Shown piece by piece: positions 1 to 7,350 of a DNA stretch of 12,126 bases. Origin of the DNA: Candidatus Bathyarchaeota archaeon. Lineage in GTDB: Archaea > Thermoproteota > Bathyarchaeia > Bathyarchaeales > Bathycorpusculaceae. The notes beneath the pieces are model-generated. The model did no database searches. It worked only from the letters and a program-made list of their open reading frames with translations, and was not told where the DNA came from. Every line of letters starts with the position of its first letter. Positions within the stretch are counted from its first letter, which is position 1. Where the stretch lies: assembly GCA_030626685.1 (NCBI GenBank), contig DAOUTL010000029.1, positions 1-12,126 on the forward strand, read 5' to 3'. Made by a program: the position numbers and the translations under genes.

Positions 1-1
1 A

Positions 2-1018
2 ATAGCCAGCCGTGTAGACTACCGAACAGGAGCTGTTCGCCCGGCTCTAACAGCGAGCGACTTATACAGCGTTGTTCCAGAACTAGCAAACATAGCACGC
101 ATAGACGCCCAGATACTATTCAGCCTTTTCAGCGAAAACATAACTCCACAGCATTGGACGGAAATAGCGAAGGCTGTTGCCAAACAAATAGCTGACGGTG
201 TGAACGGTGTCGTAGTAGCCCATGGAACTGACACTATGGGTTATACGGCTGCAGCCCTAAGCTTTGCACTGCAAAACCTTCCAGTTCCAGTAATACTTGT
301 GGGTTCGCAGCGTTCAGCAGACCGCCCAAGCTCAGATGCAGCAACAAACCTAATAGGTGCAGTGGCAACAGCGGCAAAAGCTCCCTTCGCCGAAGTAGCA
401 TTAACAATGCATGAAACACCATCAGACACCTCCATAACACTTCACAGAGGGACAAAAGTTCGAAAATGCCACACAAGCAGAAGAGACACATTCAAATCTG
501 TCAATGCCCCGCCCATAGCAAGGGTAGAGAATTATGAAATAACCATGCTTGTAGAAGATTATCGGAAACGCGACCCAGCGAGAAAGCTTGTGCTAAAACC
601 AGAATTCGACGAGAAAGTTGCATTAATAAAATTTTACCCGGGTATGAACCCCGCAGTAATCGATTGGTATGTTGAAAAAGGCTATAAAGGTATAGTTCTT
701 GAAGGGACAGGCTTAGGTCACACTGGCAGCTACTGTTTTGAGACTATACGAAACGCTATAGAGCATAACATTGTGGTTGCCATGACTTCTCAGTGCATCT
801 GGGGACGCGTAAACATGAACGTTTATGACCAAGGCCGTGATTTGCTGGCCTTAGGCGTAATTCCATTAGAGGATATACTTCCTGAAACAGCAGTTGTTAA
901 GCTTATGTGGATTTTCGGGCAAACCCGAAACGTGGAAGAAGCAAAAAGACTCTTGAAAACAAACATTGCGGGGGAGTTTTCATCTCGAATCCTTCCTGAG
1001 AAAATAGGCAACACGTAA
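2..1018 (+). CDS. gatD: Glu-tRNA(Gln) amidotransferase subunit D, 5'-truncated by window edge
   Basis: GatD is the asparaginase-like subunit of the archaeal GatDE complex. It releases ammonia from glutamine (or asparagine), which GatE uses to convert Glu-tRNA(Gln) to Gln-tRNA(Gln) in the cytoplasm. The reading frame is open from base 2 (IASRVDYRTGAVRPA...), so the ATG/GTG codons inside it are not the start. About 338 codons are present, and the missing part would be the N-terminal domain and the first catalytic Thr loop. HGTDTM (bases 221-238) supplies the second catalytic Thr-Asp pair. The GTKVRKCHTSRRD segment (around 450-490) carries the likely catalytic lysine and the SRRD signature typical of GatD rather than free asparaginases. 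Stop TAA is at 1016-1018. It overlaps the ribosome binding site of gatE, so the two are one operon. Identification is firm. Confidence 0.95.
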   Translation: MASRVDYRTGAVRPALTASDLYSVVPELANIARIDAQILFSLFSENITPQHWTEIAKAVAKQIADGVNGVVVAHGTDTMGYTAAALSFALQNLPVPVILVGSQRSADRPSSDAATNLIGAVATAAKAPFAEVALTMHETPSDTSITLHRGTKVRKCHTSRRDTFKSVNAPPIARVENYEITMLVEDYRKRDPARKLVLKPEFDEKVALIKFYPGMNPAVIDWYVEKGYKGIVLEGTGLGHTGSYCFETIRNAIEHNIVVAMTSQCIWGRVNMNVYDQGRDLLALGVIPLEDILPETAVVKLMWIFGQTRNVEEAKRLLKTNIAGEFSSRILPEKIGNT

Positions 1019-1024
1019 GGAGGA
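1017..1024 (+). promoter_or_regulatory. Ribosome binding site of gatE overlapping the gatD stop
   Basis: AAGGAGGA begins inside the gatD TAA stop and is 10 nt before a TTG codon. It fixes the unusual TTG start of gatE and suggests coupled translation of the pair. Confidence 0.8.
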
Positions 1025-1034
1025 CGAAGACACT

Positions 1035-2939
1035 TTGGAAATAGACTATGAAAAAATTGGGTTAAAAGTTGGCTTGGAAATCCACCAGCAACTCAACACA
1101 TCCACAAAGCTGTTCTGCAACTGCAAACCAGAACTTTTCAAGGAAAAGCCAGAAATCACATTCTTGCGCAGACTTCGACCGACGCAGAGCGAGCTGGGTC
1201 AAATAGACCCAGCAGCCTACTTTGAATTCCAGAAAGGAGTGAAAATTCTCTACGAGGCGAACGTGAAAAGTTCATGTCTTGTTGAGATGGATGAGGAGCC
1301 ACCCCACCCATTAAACATGGAAGCTGTTGAAATAGCCTTAACAGCAGCCTTAATGATGAAGGCTAAGCCTGTTGATGAAATTCATGTGATGCGTAAAACA
1401 GTTATAGACGGCTCTAACACCACGGGCTTTCAGAGAACATGTGTAATAGCTTTAAACGGCGAGGTTAAAGTTAGAGAAAAAAAAGTTCCTATTCAGCATG
1501 TAAGCTTAGAGGAAGACGCAGCAAGAAAGATAGGTGAGGAAGAAGGCAACATAATACGTTATCGTATAGACCGTTTAGGCATACCACTAGTAGAAGTTGC
1601 AACCGCGCCTGTCATAAATTTGCCTAAAGAGGCAGAAGAAGTAGCATTGGCAATTGGGAGAATTTTGAGGGCTACAGGAAAGGTGAAGCGGGGTTTAGGC
1701 ACAATCCGCCAAGACCTAAACATATCAATCAAAAATGGCGCATTAACAGAAATCAAAGGAGTGCAAGAGCTTGAACTGCTCCCGCTTGTTGTGGAATATG
1801 AAGTTCAACGCCAATTAAATCTCCTAAAAATAAGCAAGGAACTAAGGGAAAACGGAGTAAAAGAAGAAGCCATAAAAGAAGAATTTTTCGTTGTAACAAA
1901 TGTTTTCAAACAGACAAAGTGCAAAGTTATCCGTAAAGCTCTGGATAGAAGCCAGCAAGTCTTCGCAGTGAAGCTTCCAAAATTTAAGGGTTTTCTGAAA
2001 TGGGAACTGGTGCCAAATTTCCGCCTTGGAACAGAGATGGCTGACAGAGCACGTTTCTGGGGAAGAGTTGGCGGCATATTCCACACAGATGAGTTGCCAG
2101 CCTATGGAATAACGGCAGAAGAAGTTGAAGAGCTAAGAGAAGCTGTCAAAGCTGGAGAACAAGATGCTATAGTCTTTGTTGCAGACAATCCAGAAAACGC
2201 CCAAGATGCATTAAAAGCGGTTGTGGAAAGAGCCCGAGAAGCCATAAAAGGTGTACCAGAAGAAACCCGAGCGGCAAACCCTGACGGAATAACACATTAC
2301 ATGAGACCGAGACCAGGAGCAGCCCGTATGTACCCAGAAACGGACATTCCTCCGACGCAGATAACAAGAAACTACATAAAGCAAATTAGTTCACACTTGC
2401 CGGAACTGCCAGAACAAAAACTCCAACGTTTAATGAAAGAGTATGCGCTAAATCAGAAATTGGCTAGGCAGATTCTGGATTCCGATTATGGCGAACTATT
2501 TGAAACCATTATAAAGGAAAGTGGTGTTTCACCGACAACCGTCGCAGCGTTTTTGACTGAAACCTTAAAGGCTCTCAAACGTGACGGTGTCCAAGTGAAT
2601 AAAGTTTCAGAAGATCAAACGCGAGAAATCTTCAAAAGTGTAAGCGCTGGAGAGTTAACAAAGGAGGCTATACCAGATGTGGTTATTTGGCTATCAGAGC
2701 ATAAAGACAAAAATGTGCAGGAAGCAATTAACGATCTTGGTTTAAAAGTAATTTCTGAAAGTGAGTTAAAAACATTCGTTGAGAAAGTAATTGTGGACAA
2801 CAAAAGGTTAATTCAGGAACGAGGTGAAGGCAGCTTTGGCATTCTCATGGGCGTTATTATGAGGAGCTTTCGAGGTAGAGTAGACGCCGCCCTAGTAAGC
2901 AAAGTATTAAAAGAAACACTGACGGAAATTTTGAAGTGA
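1035..2939 (+). CDS. gatE: Glu-tRNA(Gln) amidotransferase subunit E
   Basis: GatE is the tRNA-binding kinase/amidotransferase subunit that phosphorylates the gamma-carboxyl of Glu-tRNA(Gln) and amidates it with ammonia from GatD. The 634 residues match the usual full length. In order: the GatB/GatE catalytic cradle with LEIHQQL (about 15-21) and a Cys-x-Cys pair (C28, C30); an AspRS-like GAD insertion (about 290-405, containing GIFHTDELPAYG), which separates GatE from bacterial GatB; then the helical region and the YqeY-like tail with GSFGILMG near residue 600. The start is TTG at 1035, chosen because AAGGAGGA (1017-1024) lies 10 nt upstream and no better start is nearby. It follows gatD by 16 nt. 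The 3' end has a small 6-bp hairpin over the stop codon (2934-2954). No oddities are seen in the protein. Confidence 0.96.
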   Translation: MEIDYEKIGLKVGLEIHQQLNTSTKLFCNCKPELFKEKPEITFLRRLRPTQSELGQIDPAAYFEFQKGVKILYEANVKSSCLVEMDEEPPHPLNMEAVEIALTAALMMKAKPVDEIHVMRKTVIDGSNTTGFQRTCVIALNGEVKVREKKVPIQHVSLEEDAARKIGEEEGNIIRYRIDRLGIPLVEVATAPVINLPKEAEEVALAIGRILRATGKVKRGLGTIRQDLNISIKNGALTEIKGVQELELLPLVVEYEVQRQLNLLKISKELRENGVKEEAIKEEFFVVTNVFKQTKCKVIRKALDRSQQVFAVKLPKFKGFLKWELVPNFRLGTEMADRARFWGRVGGIFHTDELPAYGITAEEVEELREAVKAGEQDAIVFVADNPENAQDALKAVVERAREAIKGVPEETRAANPDGITHYMRPRPGAARMYPETDIPPTQITRNYIKQISSHLPELPEQKLQRLMKEYALNQKLARQILDSDYGELFETIIKESGVSPTTVAAFLTETLKALKRDGVQVNKVSEDQTREIFKSVSAGELTKEAIPDVVIWLSEHKDKNVQEAINDLGLKVISESELKTFVEKVIVDNKRLIQERGEGSFGILMGVIMRSFRGRVDAALVSKVLKETLTEILK

Positions 2940-3319
2940 TATGCCATTTCACTTATAATCCTTAAACGTAATACCGGAAGCTGGAGCACACTGACGATGC
3001 TGGCACACAAAAATTTCAGATTCTCTTTTGGGACTCAATTATCTTCTTATGATAGGAGCTATACAGCCCTATAACTGGGTTGTGACATACCTACCTATTA
3101 TGAAGAGTAATAAATACACTAAAAGCTTTTAAAAATTTACTAGGTGGAGAAAGCTGGAATCATAGGTCTTAGAGCCTTTCTTTTCTCTTCAGGCTTCGTT
3201 TAAAGTCGATAACGCACTTAGTTAAATAGCTCGCGAAGGATCACGATAAGTTTTGATAACCATAACATGCTGGTGTATTGCTAAATTACTTTTTTGCCAA
3301 CTGCCTTTCCCCTGAAAGA
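2940..3319. other. Intergenic region between convergent gatE and MFS gene
   Basis: This 380-nt stretch has no convincing gene. A short + strand open stretch around 3000-3130 encodes a hydrophobic segment (LLGLNYLLMIGAIQPYNW, then VVTYLPIM). It is preceded by an in-frame TGA and ends after about 26 codons from its ATG at 3050, so it could be a scrap of a membrane protein or chance. A 6-bp hairpin (AAGTGA at 2934-2939 with TCACTT at 2949-2954) spans the gatE stop. A pyrimidine-rich loop between AGCCT and AGGCT lies at about 3172-3196 and could act as a U-rich archaeal terminator for gatE. None of these signals is strong. Confidence 0.5.
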
Positions 3320-4531
3320 TCACAGGCATAAACGCGCACCCTTTAGTGTTTTATATGCCTTTCTAGACGGGTCGTCGGCTTTGATGATTATTATCCCTGC
3401 GATTGTGGCGATTATGGATGGGATGAGGAAGGGCTGGAAAGTTATTAGGTTTGGGTTGAAGTAGTCGCTGGCATAGGTAACCGTTATGGGGCCGAGGAAG
3501 AACCCTAAATCACCTATGAACCGGTACACTCCCATAGAGGTTCCCATTTTATCTGATGGCGCAACATCGGCGGACCACGCCGCTTTCGGACCCTGAAGCC
3601 CTGTGGCGAAGCCGTAGGCAACCATAAACGTCAGAAGACTTTTCATGTCGGTTTGGAACGGTACGAGTAAGACGAGGAAAGCGGAAGATAAAAGGCATGT
3701 CATTATTGGAATTTTCCTTCCAACTCTGTCTGAAAGCCAACCTGAAGGAAAGGATAACAGTCCAATACCTATCATCGCAACAGTCATTAAAAGGCCTATT
3801 TGATCCTCGCCTAAACCAAGATTGATGGATGCGTAGAGAGGTATAAGGGTGCTTCTCACGCTTGAATTTAGAAAAAATAGTGCGAACACTGAGAAGTTGA
3901 CAAGAATGAAGGCCCTGTTTGAAAACACTATTTTTAGGTCGCTCCGCCGAAGACTACGTGCGTGTACATCACTTCCTAAAATTGGTTCACGTAGAGGGAT
4001 GGTAGCCACAACACCTACGGCTGTCAGCAACGCGTAGACGTAGAAAGGTGCTTGAATTCCATAATAGGCCGATACGAAACCTCCAACCGCTGGTCCCGCC
4101 GCTATGCCTATGAAAATCATGCTTGAATATGCACTCATCATTTTTCCTCTGTCTGAACCGTGAGAGATTTGGGCTAACCAGCTTGTGGCGCTTGTAATGT
4201 AAAGTGCTGAACCTAACCCACCTAACATCCTAGCAAGGATCAGCACAAGATAGGTTGGAGCTAAACCCGCAACTACGGAAGAAACGGTTACGGTTGCAAG
4301 ACCGGTAACCATAACTTTCTTTCTACCGTATTTATCGCTAAACACTCCCGCAGGCAAGTCGGTTACAACTCTAGCTAGGGCGTAGGAGGAAATAGCCCAC
4401 CCGGTCAGCGCAACAGGAACGTTGAATGTCATGGCGTATTGAGGCAGTATCGGCGAAATAACACTTACCCCTAAAAACACAAAGGCAGAAACAACCGAAA
4501 GGTTGACGACAGCAATCCATTGCTCGTTCAA
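3320..4531 (-). CDS. Major facilitator superfamily transporter, DHA1-like 12-TM
   Basis: This is a secondary transporter of 403 residues with about twelve hydrophobic segments and a central cytoplasmic loop (about 180-205), as expected for a 12-TM MFS protein. Motif A occurs twice, once per half: AGVFSDKYGRKK (61-72) and GWLSDRVGRK (264-273). A motif B-like arginine follows (LILARMLGGLG, R101), and IGIAAGPAVGG (141-151) resembles motif C, found in drug/H+ antiporters. Substrate cannot be read from sequence; a drug or metabolite exporter is the best family-level guess. The TTG start at 4531 is fixed by an in-frame TGA three codons earlier and by a GAGGT ribosome site 6 nt upstream. It has its own TATA-like box (4571-4582) and is not obviously co-transcribed with the aldolase upstream, from which it is separated by 316 nt containing hairpins and T-tracts. 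Confidence 0.88.
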   Translation of the reverse strand: MNEQWIAVVNLSVVSAFVFLGVSVISPILPQYAMTFNVPVALTGWAISSYALARVVTDLPAGVFSDKYGRKKVMVTGLATVTVSSVVAGLAPTYLVLILARMLGGLGSALYITSATSWLAQISHGSDRGKMMSAYSSMIFIGIAAGPAVGGFVSAYYGIQAPFYVYALLTAVGVVATIPLREPILGSDVHARSLRRSDLKIVFSNRAFILVNFSVFALFFLNSSVRSTLIPLYASINLGLGEDQIGLLMTVAMIGIGLLSFPSGWLSDRVGRKIPIMTCLLSSAFLVLLVPFQTDMKSLLTFMVAYGFATGLQGPKAAWSADVAPSDKMGTSMGVYRFIGDLGFFLGPITVTYASDYFNPNLITFQPFLIPSIIATIAGIIIIKADDPSRKAYKTLKGARLCL

Positions 4532-4570
4532 TACATAACCTCACTGTAAGAAGCAACAATAAAACTATGT

Positions 4571-4582
4571 ATTATAAAAATA
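4571..4582 (-). promoter_or_regulatory. TATA-like box of the MFS gene
   Basis: On the minus strand the sequence reads TATTTTTATAAT, about 40-50 nt before the TTG start. That is consistent with an archaeal TATA box giving a leader of roughly 15-25 nt that includes the GAGGT ribosome site. Confidence 0.5.
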
Positions 4583-4622
4583 CTGCCATAAAAAGTCTGA
4601 AGCCTAAGCTTAGAAACTAGAG

Positions 4623-4685
4623 CGAGGCTTAAAACGAGGCTTTAAAATGTGAAAACGGAGGAGGATAGACTGATAGGCGAGGCTT
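4623..4685. repeat. Three short direct repeats CGAGGCTT
   Basis: CGAGGCTT occurs at 4623-4630, 4635-4642 and 4678-4685. The first two form a tandem pair, CGAGGCTTAAAA followed by CGAGGCTTTAAAA. They lie 92-155 nt upstream of the MFS start, beyond its TATA box, where an activator or regulator site could sit. The third copy runs into CTTATAAG, which could itself be a TATA element. Confidence 0.55.
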
Positions 4686-4722
4686 ATAAGCTGAGATATT
4701 AAAAAGTCACGGGCAAGTTGAT

Positions 4723-4810
4723 AAAAAGGGTACGAAGTAGTCATGGTGGTTGGAAACAGGTTCCATGGAGCCCAGTAAACCCTGTTAGGGTTTCGTTCGT
4801 TTCTGTTTCC
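4723..4810 (-). terminator. Candidate structured 3' end of the aldolase transcript
   Basis: Downstream of the aldolase stop, GGAAACAG (4752-4759) pairs with CTGTTTCC (4803-4810). Inside that, AAACCCT (4777-4783) pairs with AGGGTTT (4787-4793) around a 3-nt loop. A competing small hairpin TGGAA/TTCCA spans 4751-4765. Reading the minus strand, these are followed by CCCTTTTT (4723-4730). Archaeal termination depends mainly on U-tracts, so the T-run would be the active part. An independent structured RNA is the alternative. Confidence 0.35.
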
Positions 4811-4847
4811 GTGAACAAAGGAGACAGGTGGATCAGAGCGTTAGGGC

Positions 4848-5744
4848 TCAAAAAGGCTCTTGCATAGTCTTCAACACGTTTTCAATATCCTTTTTCTCTT
4901 CTTCTCTTAATGGCAACGCCGGCCTGCGTGGATAGCCACCTGGTAAGCCTCGCAATTTTAATGATTCCTTGATGGCTGAGAGTTGGTCGTGCTTCTTTAC
5001 GAGCACCTCGTTTAGATAGGATATGCGTCGCTGCAGCTTGCTTGCCCCTTCGTAATCACCTTTTCTAAAAGCTTCATATAGGCGACTGCACATCTTGGGA
5101 AGCACATTCGCAACCGCTATTACGGCGCCTCTGCCACCCAGCATTAACGTTGGAAGAGTTACGTCGGCGGTTCCAGCTAACACTGAGACCTCGTCGCCTA
5201 CCAACCGTATGATCTCAGTTATTGCGCCGATGCTTCCGCTGCTATCCTTCACTCCAACCACGTTTTCGTATTCGGACGCAAGTTGAGAAATCAGAGTTGG
5301 TTCCAGGGAGAATCCTGTGAATTTTGGGACACTGTAGAGGACTACTGGGATGTCTACAGCCTCCAAGAGAGCGCTGTAATGCTCGTACATTTCTCTGCTT
5401 GAAAGCTTGAAGTAGAACGGTGTCACTACGAGGACGGCGTCTACGCCCAAATCTTTCGCGTCCTTAGTGAACAGAATGGTTTCCCTAGTGCTCATGCTGC
5501 CCGTCCCAGCAACTACCGTAATCTTTCCGTTGACCTCGTCTACCACTATTTCAATAACCTTCCTCCTTTCCGCCCTGGAAAGGTACGGGGCTTCCCCGTT
5601 GCTTCCACAAGGCACCAGACCTGAGACACCGCCTTTCACCCAAAATCGTACACATGTTCTCAGTGCTTCTTCGTCGAGGTCGCCCTCACGTGAGAAAGGC
5701 GTTACGTGAGGCACGAATATTCCGTCCAAGCTAATTCTCCGCAT
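4848..5744 (-). CDS. DHDPS/NanA-family class I aldolase (not canonical DapA)
   Basis: This is a TIM-barrel Schiff-base aldolase or lyase acting on pyruvate or a 2-oxo acid; 298 residues is the normal family length. Visible features: GSNGE (47-51) at the carboxylate-binding loop, Y111 in TPFYF, Y137 in LYSVPKFTG, the Schiff-base K166 in GVKDSSG, and the GGRGAVIAVAN loop (203-213). In true dihydrodipicolinate synthase the loop reads GTTGE and an arginine follows in YNVPxRTG. Here the threonine pair is Ser-Asn and the arginine position is Phe, so lysine biosynthesis is unlikely. GSNGE is typical of 4-hydroxy-2-oxoglutarate or sugar-acid (KDG-like) aldolases. The ATG start has GGGAG 6 nt upstream and a TATA-like box at 5776-5786. 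The neighbouring MFS gene might move a related substrate, but that is only proximity. Confidence 0.88.
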   Translation of the reverse strand: MRRISLDGIFVPHVTPFSREGDLDEEALRTCVRFWVKGGVSGLVPCGSNGEAPYLSRAERRKVIEIVVDEVNGKITVVAGTGSMSTRETILFTKDAKDLGVDAVLVVTPFYFKLSSREMYEHYSALLEAVDIPVVLYSVPKFTGFSLEPTLISQLASEYENVVGVKDSSGSIGAITEIIRLVGDEVSVLAGTADVTLPTLMLGGRGAVIAVANVLPKMCSRLYEAFRKGDYEGASKLQRRISYLNEVLVKKHDQLSAIKESLKLRGLPGGYPRRPALPLREEEKKDIENVLKTMQEPF

Positions 5745-5775
5745 GCACTCTCCCAGAAGTTTAAGTTATAAGTAT

Positions 5776-5786
5776 CATATATATCA
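5776..5786 (-). promoter_or_regulatory. TATA-like box of the aldolase gene
   Basis: ATATATAT lies 33-40 nt before the ATG on the minus strand, with ACTTATAACTT closer in (about 5764-5774). The farther box fits a short leader that keeps the GGGAG ribosome site. Confidence 0.45.
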
Positions 5787-5842
5787 CTTCGCACTTTATT
5801 TTAAGAAATGGGTGGATTATTTGGGAAAAGTTTTCACAATAG

Positions 5843-6025
5843 TTGTTATTGAGCCTATTCATACGAATGGATAGAAATCCTAAAAAGGTCGACGCATTTA
5901 TCACGCGTGGCCTCATGAAAATCAAGAAAGTTTCGGAGGCAGCTGAGAGACTTAAGGTAACCAGAATCCATAGAGTAGGTGTTAACTATAGATGCGGATT
6001 TTGCGAAAAAACCGCGCGGATATAA
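5843..6025 (+). pseudogene. Small ORF or decayed gene fragment, unknown
   Basis: An open stretch of 60 codons (52 from the ATG at 5867) encodes a basic protein. Its middle, RGLMKIKKVSEAAERLKVT, could form two helices, and its end contains a Cys-x-x-Cys pair (CGFC). There is no clear ribosome site before either start. Frames before and after it contain other protein-like pieces that end at stops, so a frameshifted remnant fits better than an intact gene. I do not recognise the family. A genuine small HTH-like or zinc-binding protein remains possible. Confidence 0.25.
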
Positions 6026-6298
6026 CGACCTAGCAATAAACGCCCTATTTAAGGCATGAATAATTGAAGCCTTTGGAAAACCCTTAGGAATGGGTGCACT
6101 TCTCGTTTTATGAAAAGATATAGTTGAAGAAGTCTAATCACGTTACTGAAAAACTAAGACAGAAATTGCTTCAATCAAATGTAGGAGAGCTATGAAGATG
6201 AAAAGGGCGAAGAGCCATACTAGATTCTTTTTTAGCTGGAACGTTATATGTGAAAATACGTAAATTCTAAAAGGAGTCAACACCCTTTATATTGTGGG

Positions 6299-6784
6299 AT
6301 GACTTTGCAAGGTAAGACGGTTAGAGAAACGCAGAGGAATTTCGTTTTTCGTGCGAAAATAGGTGAGTATGAAGTGGAGATTAACGGAACTCGTAAAGAA
6401 GTTTTGAAAACAATTAAAGAGTTGCCAAGCTTAATGGCTGATGTTTACAGGGCTTTTGAAAGCGTAAAACCAAAAACAGTGGCAACGCTCACTGTCAAAA
6501 CAGCAGCAGCTAAGGAGAAAGCCCTTACTCAAAAATACCCTAAAATCTTGCGTACAAAAAACTGTGGTGAGGCCATTTTGAGGACCCTTGAAACTGATTG
6601 GGGGAAATGGCGTCCTCGCACCATTGCTGAAATAAAAGAAGCGTTAAAGGCTAATGATTTACGTTATCCAGGACGCACTCTGGCAGGGGTTTTAATGGGA
6701 CTTGTTAAGAAGAGAAAAGTTAGGCGTTGGAAGACCGAAACTGGCTACGTTTACATTCTCGCCGAAAATGAAGTTTTAACTTGA
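6299..6784 (+). CDS. Small winged-helix-like protein, type A (paralog 1)
   Basis: I do not recognise a named family. The 161-residue protein has an N-terminal module (14-55) of a strand pair and helix, FRAKIGEYEVEINGTRKEVLKTIKEL. A polar/Ala linker (56-85) follows, then a C-terminal module (86-155) with the layout of a winged helix: helices around CGEAILRTLE and TIAEIKEAL, a putative recognition helix around TLAGVLMGLVKKRKV, and a wing ending RRWKTETGYVYIL. It has no membrane segment, so it is probably a cytoplasmic DNA-binding or adaptor protein. The ATG at 6299 is the only start codon after an in-frame TGA. The nearest strong ribosome-site-like sequence (AAGGAG, 6270-6275) is too far away, and a leaderless or weakly initiated mRNA is possible. 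It is first of three same-strand paralogs, 12 nt ahead of the next. Its closest relative here is the protein at 11559-11951. Confidence 0.75.
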   Translation: MTLQGKTVRETQRNFVFRAKIGEYEVEINGTRKEVLKTIKELPSLMADVYRAFESVKPKTVATLTVKTAAAKEKALTQKYPKILRTKNCGEAILRTLETDWGKWRPRTIAEIKEALKANDLRYPGRTLAGVLMGLVKKRKVRRWKTETGYVYILAENEVLT

Positions 6785-6796
6785 GAGAGATGCTGA

Positions 6797-7267
6797 ATGA
6801 AGAAGGTTAAAGCACGAATAAAGACGCCTTTCGGCGAAATCGTAGTTGAAGGCGAAAATCCGCAGGAAATTCTCGAAGTGCTTGAGACTTTTCCAGAGGA
6901 TTTTATGGAGAAAGTTGCAAACCTCGTTTCAAGCCGGTTAGTCCCATCAGCAACTCAGCTAAAAGGCATAGTTGAACCCACAACCGAAGGACCCGTTATA
7001 ATAACCCGCGAAAAACTCACCCATTACGAAGCTATAGGCTTAATCTTGTATGCTTCGGAAGAAAAGAAGAACACGGCAGCACAGATAACAACACTTTTGA
7101 GATCAAGCGGAATAAAAAGCATGGTTCCAGCGCGATTAAACGAAATGACCAAAAGGGGCCGCGTCTTTAAGCCAGACCCTCAGAAACCAGAGTTTAAGTT
7201 GACCGTGCAGGGTGAGAGGTGGATTGAGGATGATGTTTTGGCTAGGCTTAGGGGTAAGATGGTTTGA
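6797..7267 (+). CDS. Small winged-helix-like protein, type B (paralog 2)
   Basis: This 156-residue protein of unknown function shares the N-terminal module of its neighbour: KARIKTPFGEIVVEGENPQ and the helix EILEVLETFPEDFMEKVANLV (3-45). The C-terminal part (72-150) begins LTHYEAIGLILYA and then shows a helix-turn-helix-like stretch, AAQITTLLRSSGIKS and VPARLNEMTKRGRV. A wing-like strand pair and a final helix (GERWIEDDVLARL) follow. The same layout recurs in the next gene. The ATG is preceded by GAGAGA, and the gene starts 12 nt after the upstream stop, so the two are probably co-transcribed. A transcription regulator or a nucleic-acid-binding partner are the family-level options. Neither is shown by the sequence. 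Confidence 0.75.
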   Translation: MKKVKARIKTPFGEIVVEGENPQEILEVLETFPEDFMEKVANLVSSRLVPSATQLKGIVEPTTEGPVIITREKLTHYEAIGLILYASEEKKNTAAQITTLLRSSGIKSMVPARLNEMTKRGRVFKPDPQKPEFKLTVQGERWIEDDVLARLRGKMV

Positions 7268-7350
7268 GGTGTGTGTGCAAGTTGTTTAGGCCCCTGTATT
7301 AGGCTTCAAATATGAGGTGAAGGTTTTGAAGAGAGGGTTGGTGGGTTTGG

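Larger units (their letters stand above)
4532..4847. other. Intergenic region with direct repeats and nested hairpins
   Basis: This is a 316-nt non-coding gap between two same-strand genes. It contains the MFS promoter, a 10-bp palindrome CTAAGCTTAG (4604-4613), three direct copies of CGAGGCTT (4623, 4635, 4678), and a foldable segment (4751-4810). There are A-runs at 4701-4705 and 4723-4727, which are T-tracts on the minus strand. I see no ORF with coding character. It probably combines the aldolase 3' end and terminator with the upstream control region of the MFS gene. Confidence 0.5.
5745..6298. other. Divergent intergenic region with decayed coding scraps
   Basis: These 554 nt separate the minus-strand aldolase from the + strand small-gene cluster. 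Apart from promoters at each end, they contain short open stretches in several + frames that look like protein but are broken by stops. Examples are VDYLGKVFTIVVIEPIHTNG (around 5812-5874), a 52-60 residue stretch (5843-6025), ADFAKKPRGYNDLAINALFKA (around 5994-6056), and IEAFGKPLGMGALLVL (around 6063-6110). Together they suggest the worn remains of one or more genes. No RNA gene is recognised. Confidence 0.4.

Noticed and set aside
200..202. GTG at base 200 as a start for gatD
   Set aside because: The frame is open to base 2 and encodes conserved GatD sequence (IASRVDYRTGAV), so the gene begins outside the window.
234..491. Minus-strand open frames inside gatD and similar antisense frames inside gatE
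   Set aside because: They are shadows of strongly conserved coding sequence, with no ribosome sites or protein character of their own.
3050..3130. Short hydrophobic ORF (MIGAIQPYNWVVTYLPIM...) after gatE
   Set aside because: It has about 26 codons, no ribosome site and an in-frame stop shortly upstream. It could be a membrane-protein scrap but is too short to support as a gene.
4745..4815. tRNA-like fold in the structured intergenic segment
   Set aside because: There is no acceptor stem, no T-loop GTTCRA with proper spacing and no anticodon arm; only simple nested hairpins are present.
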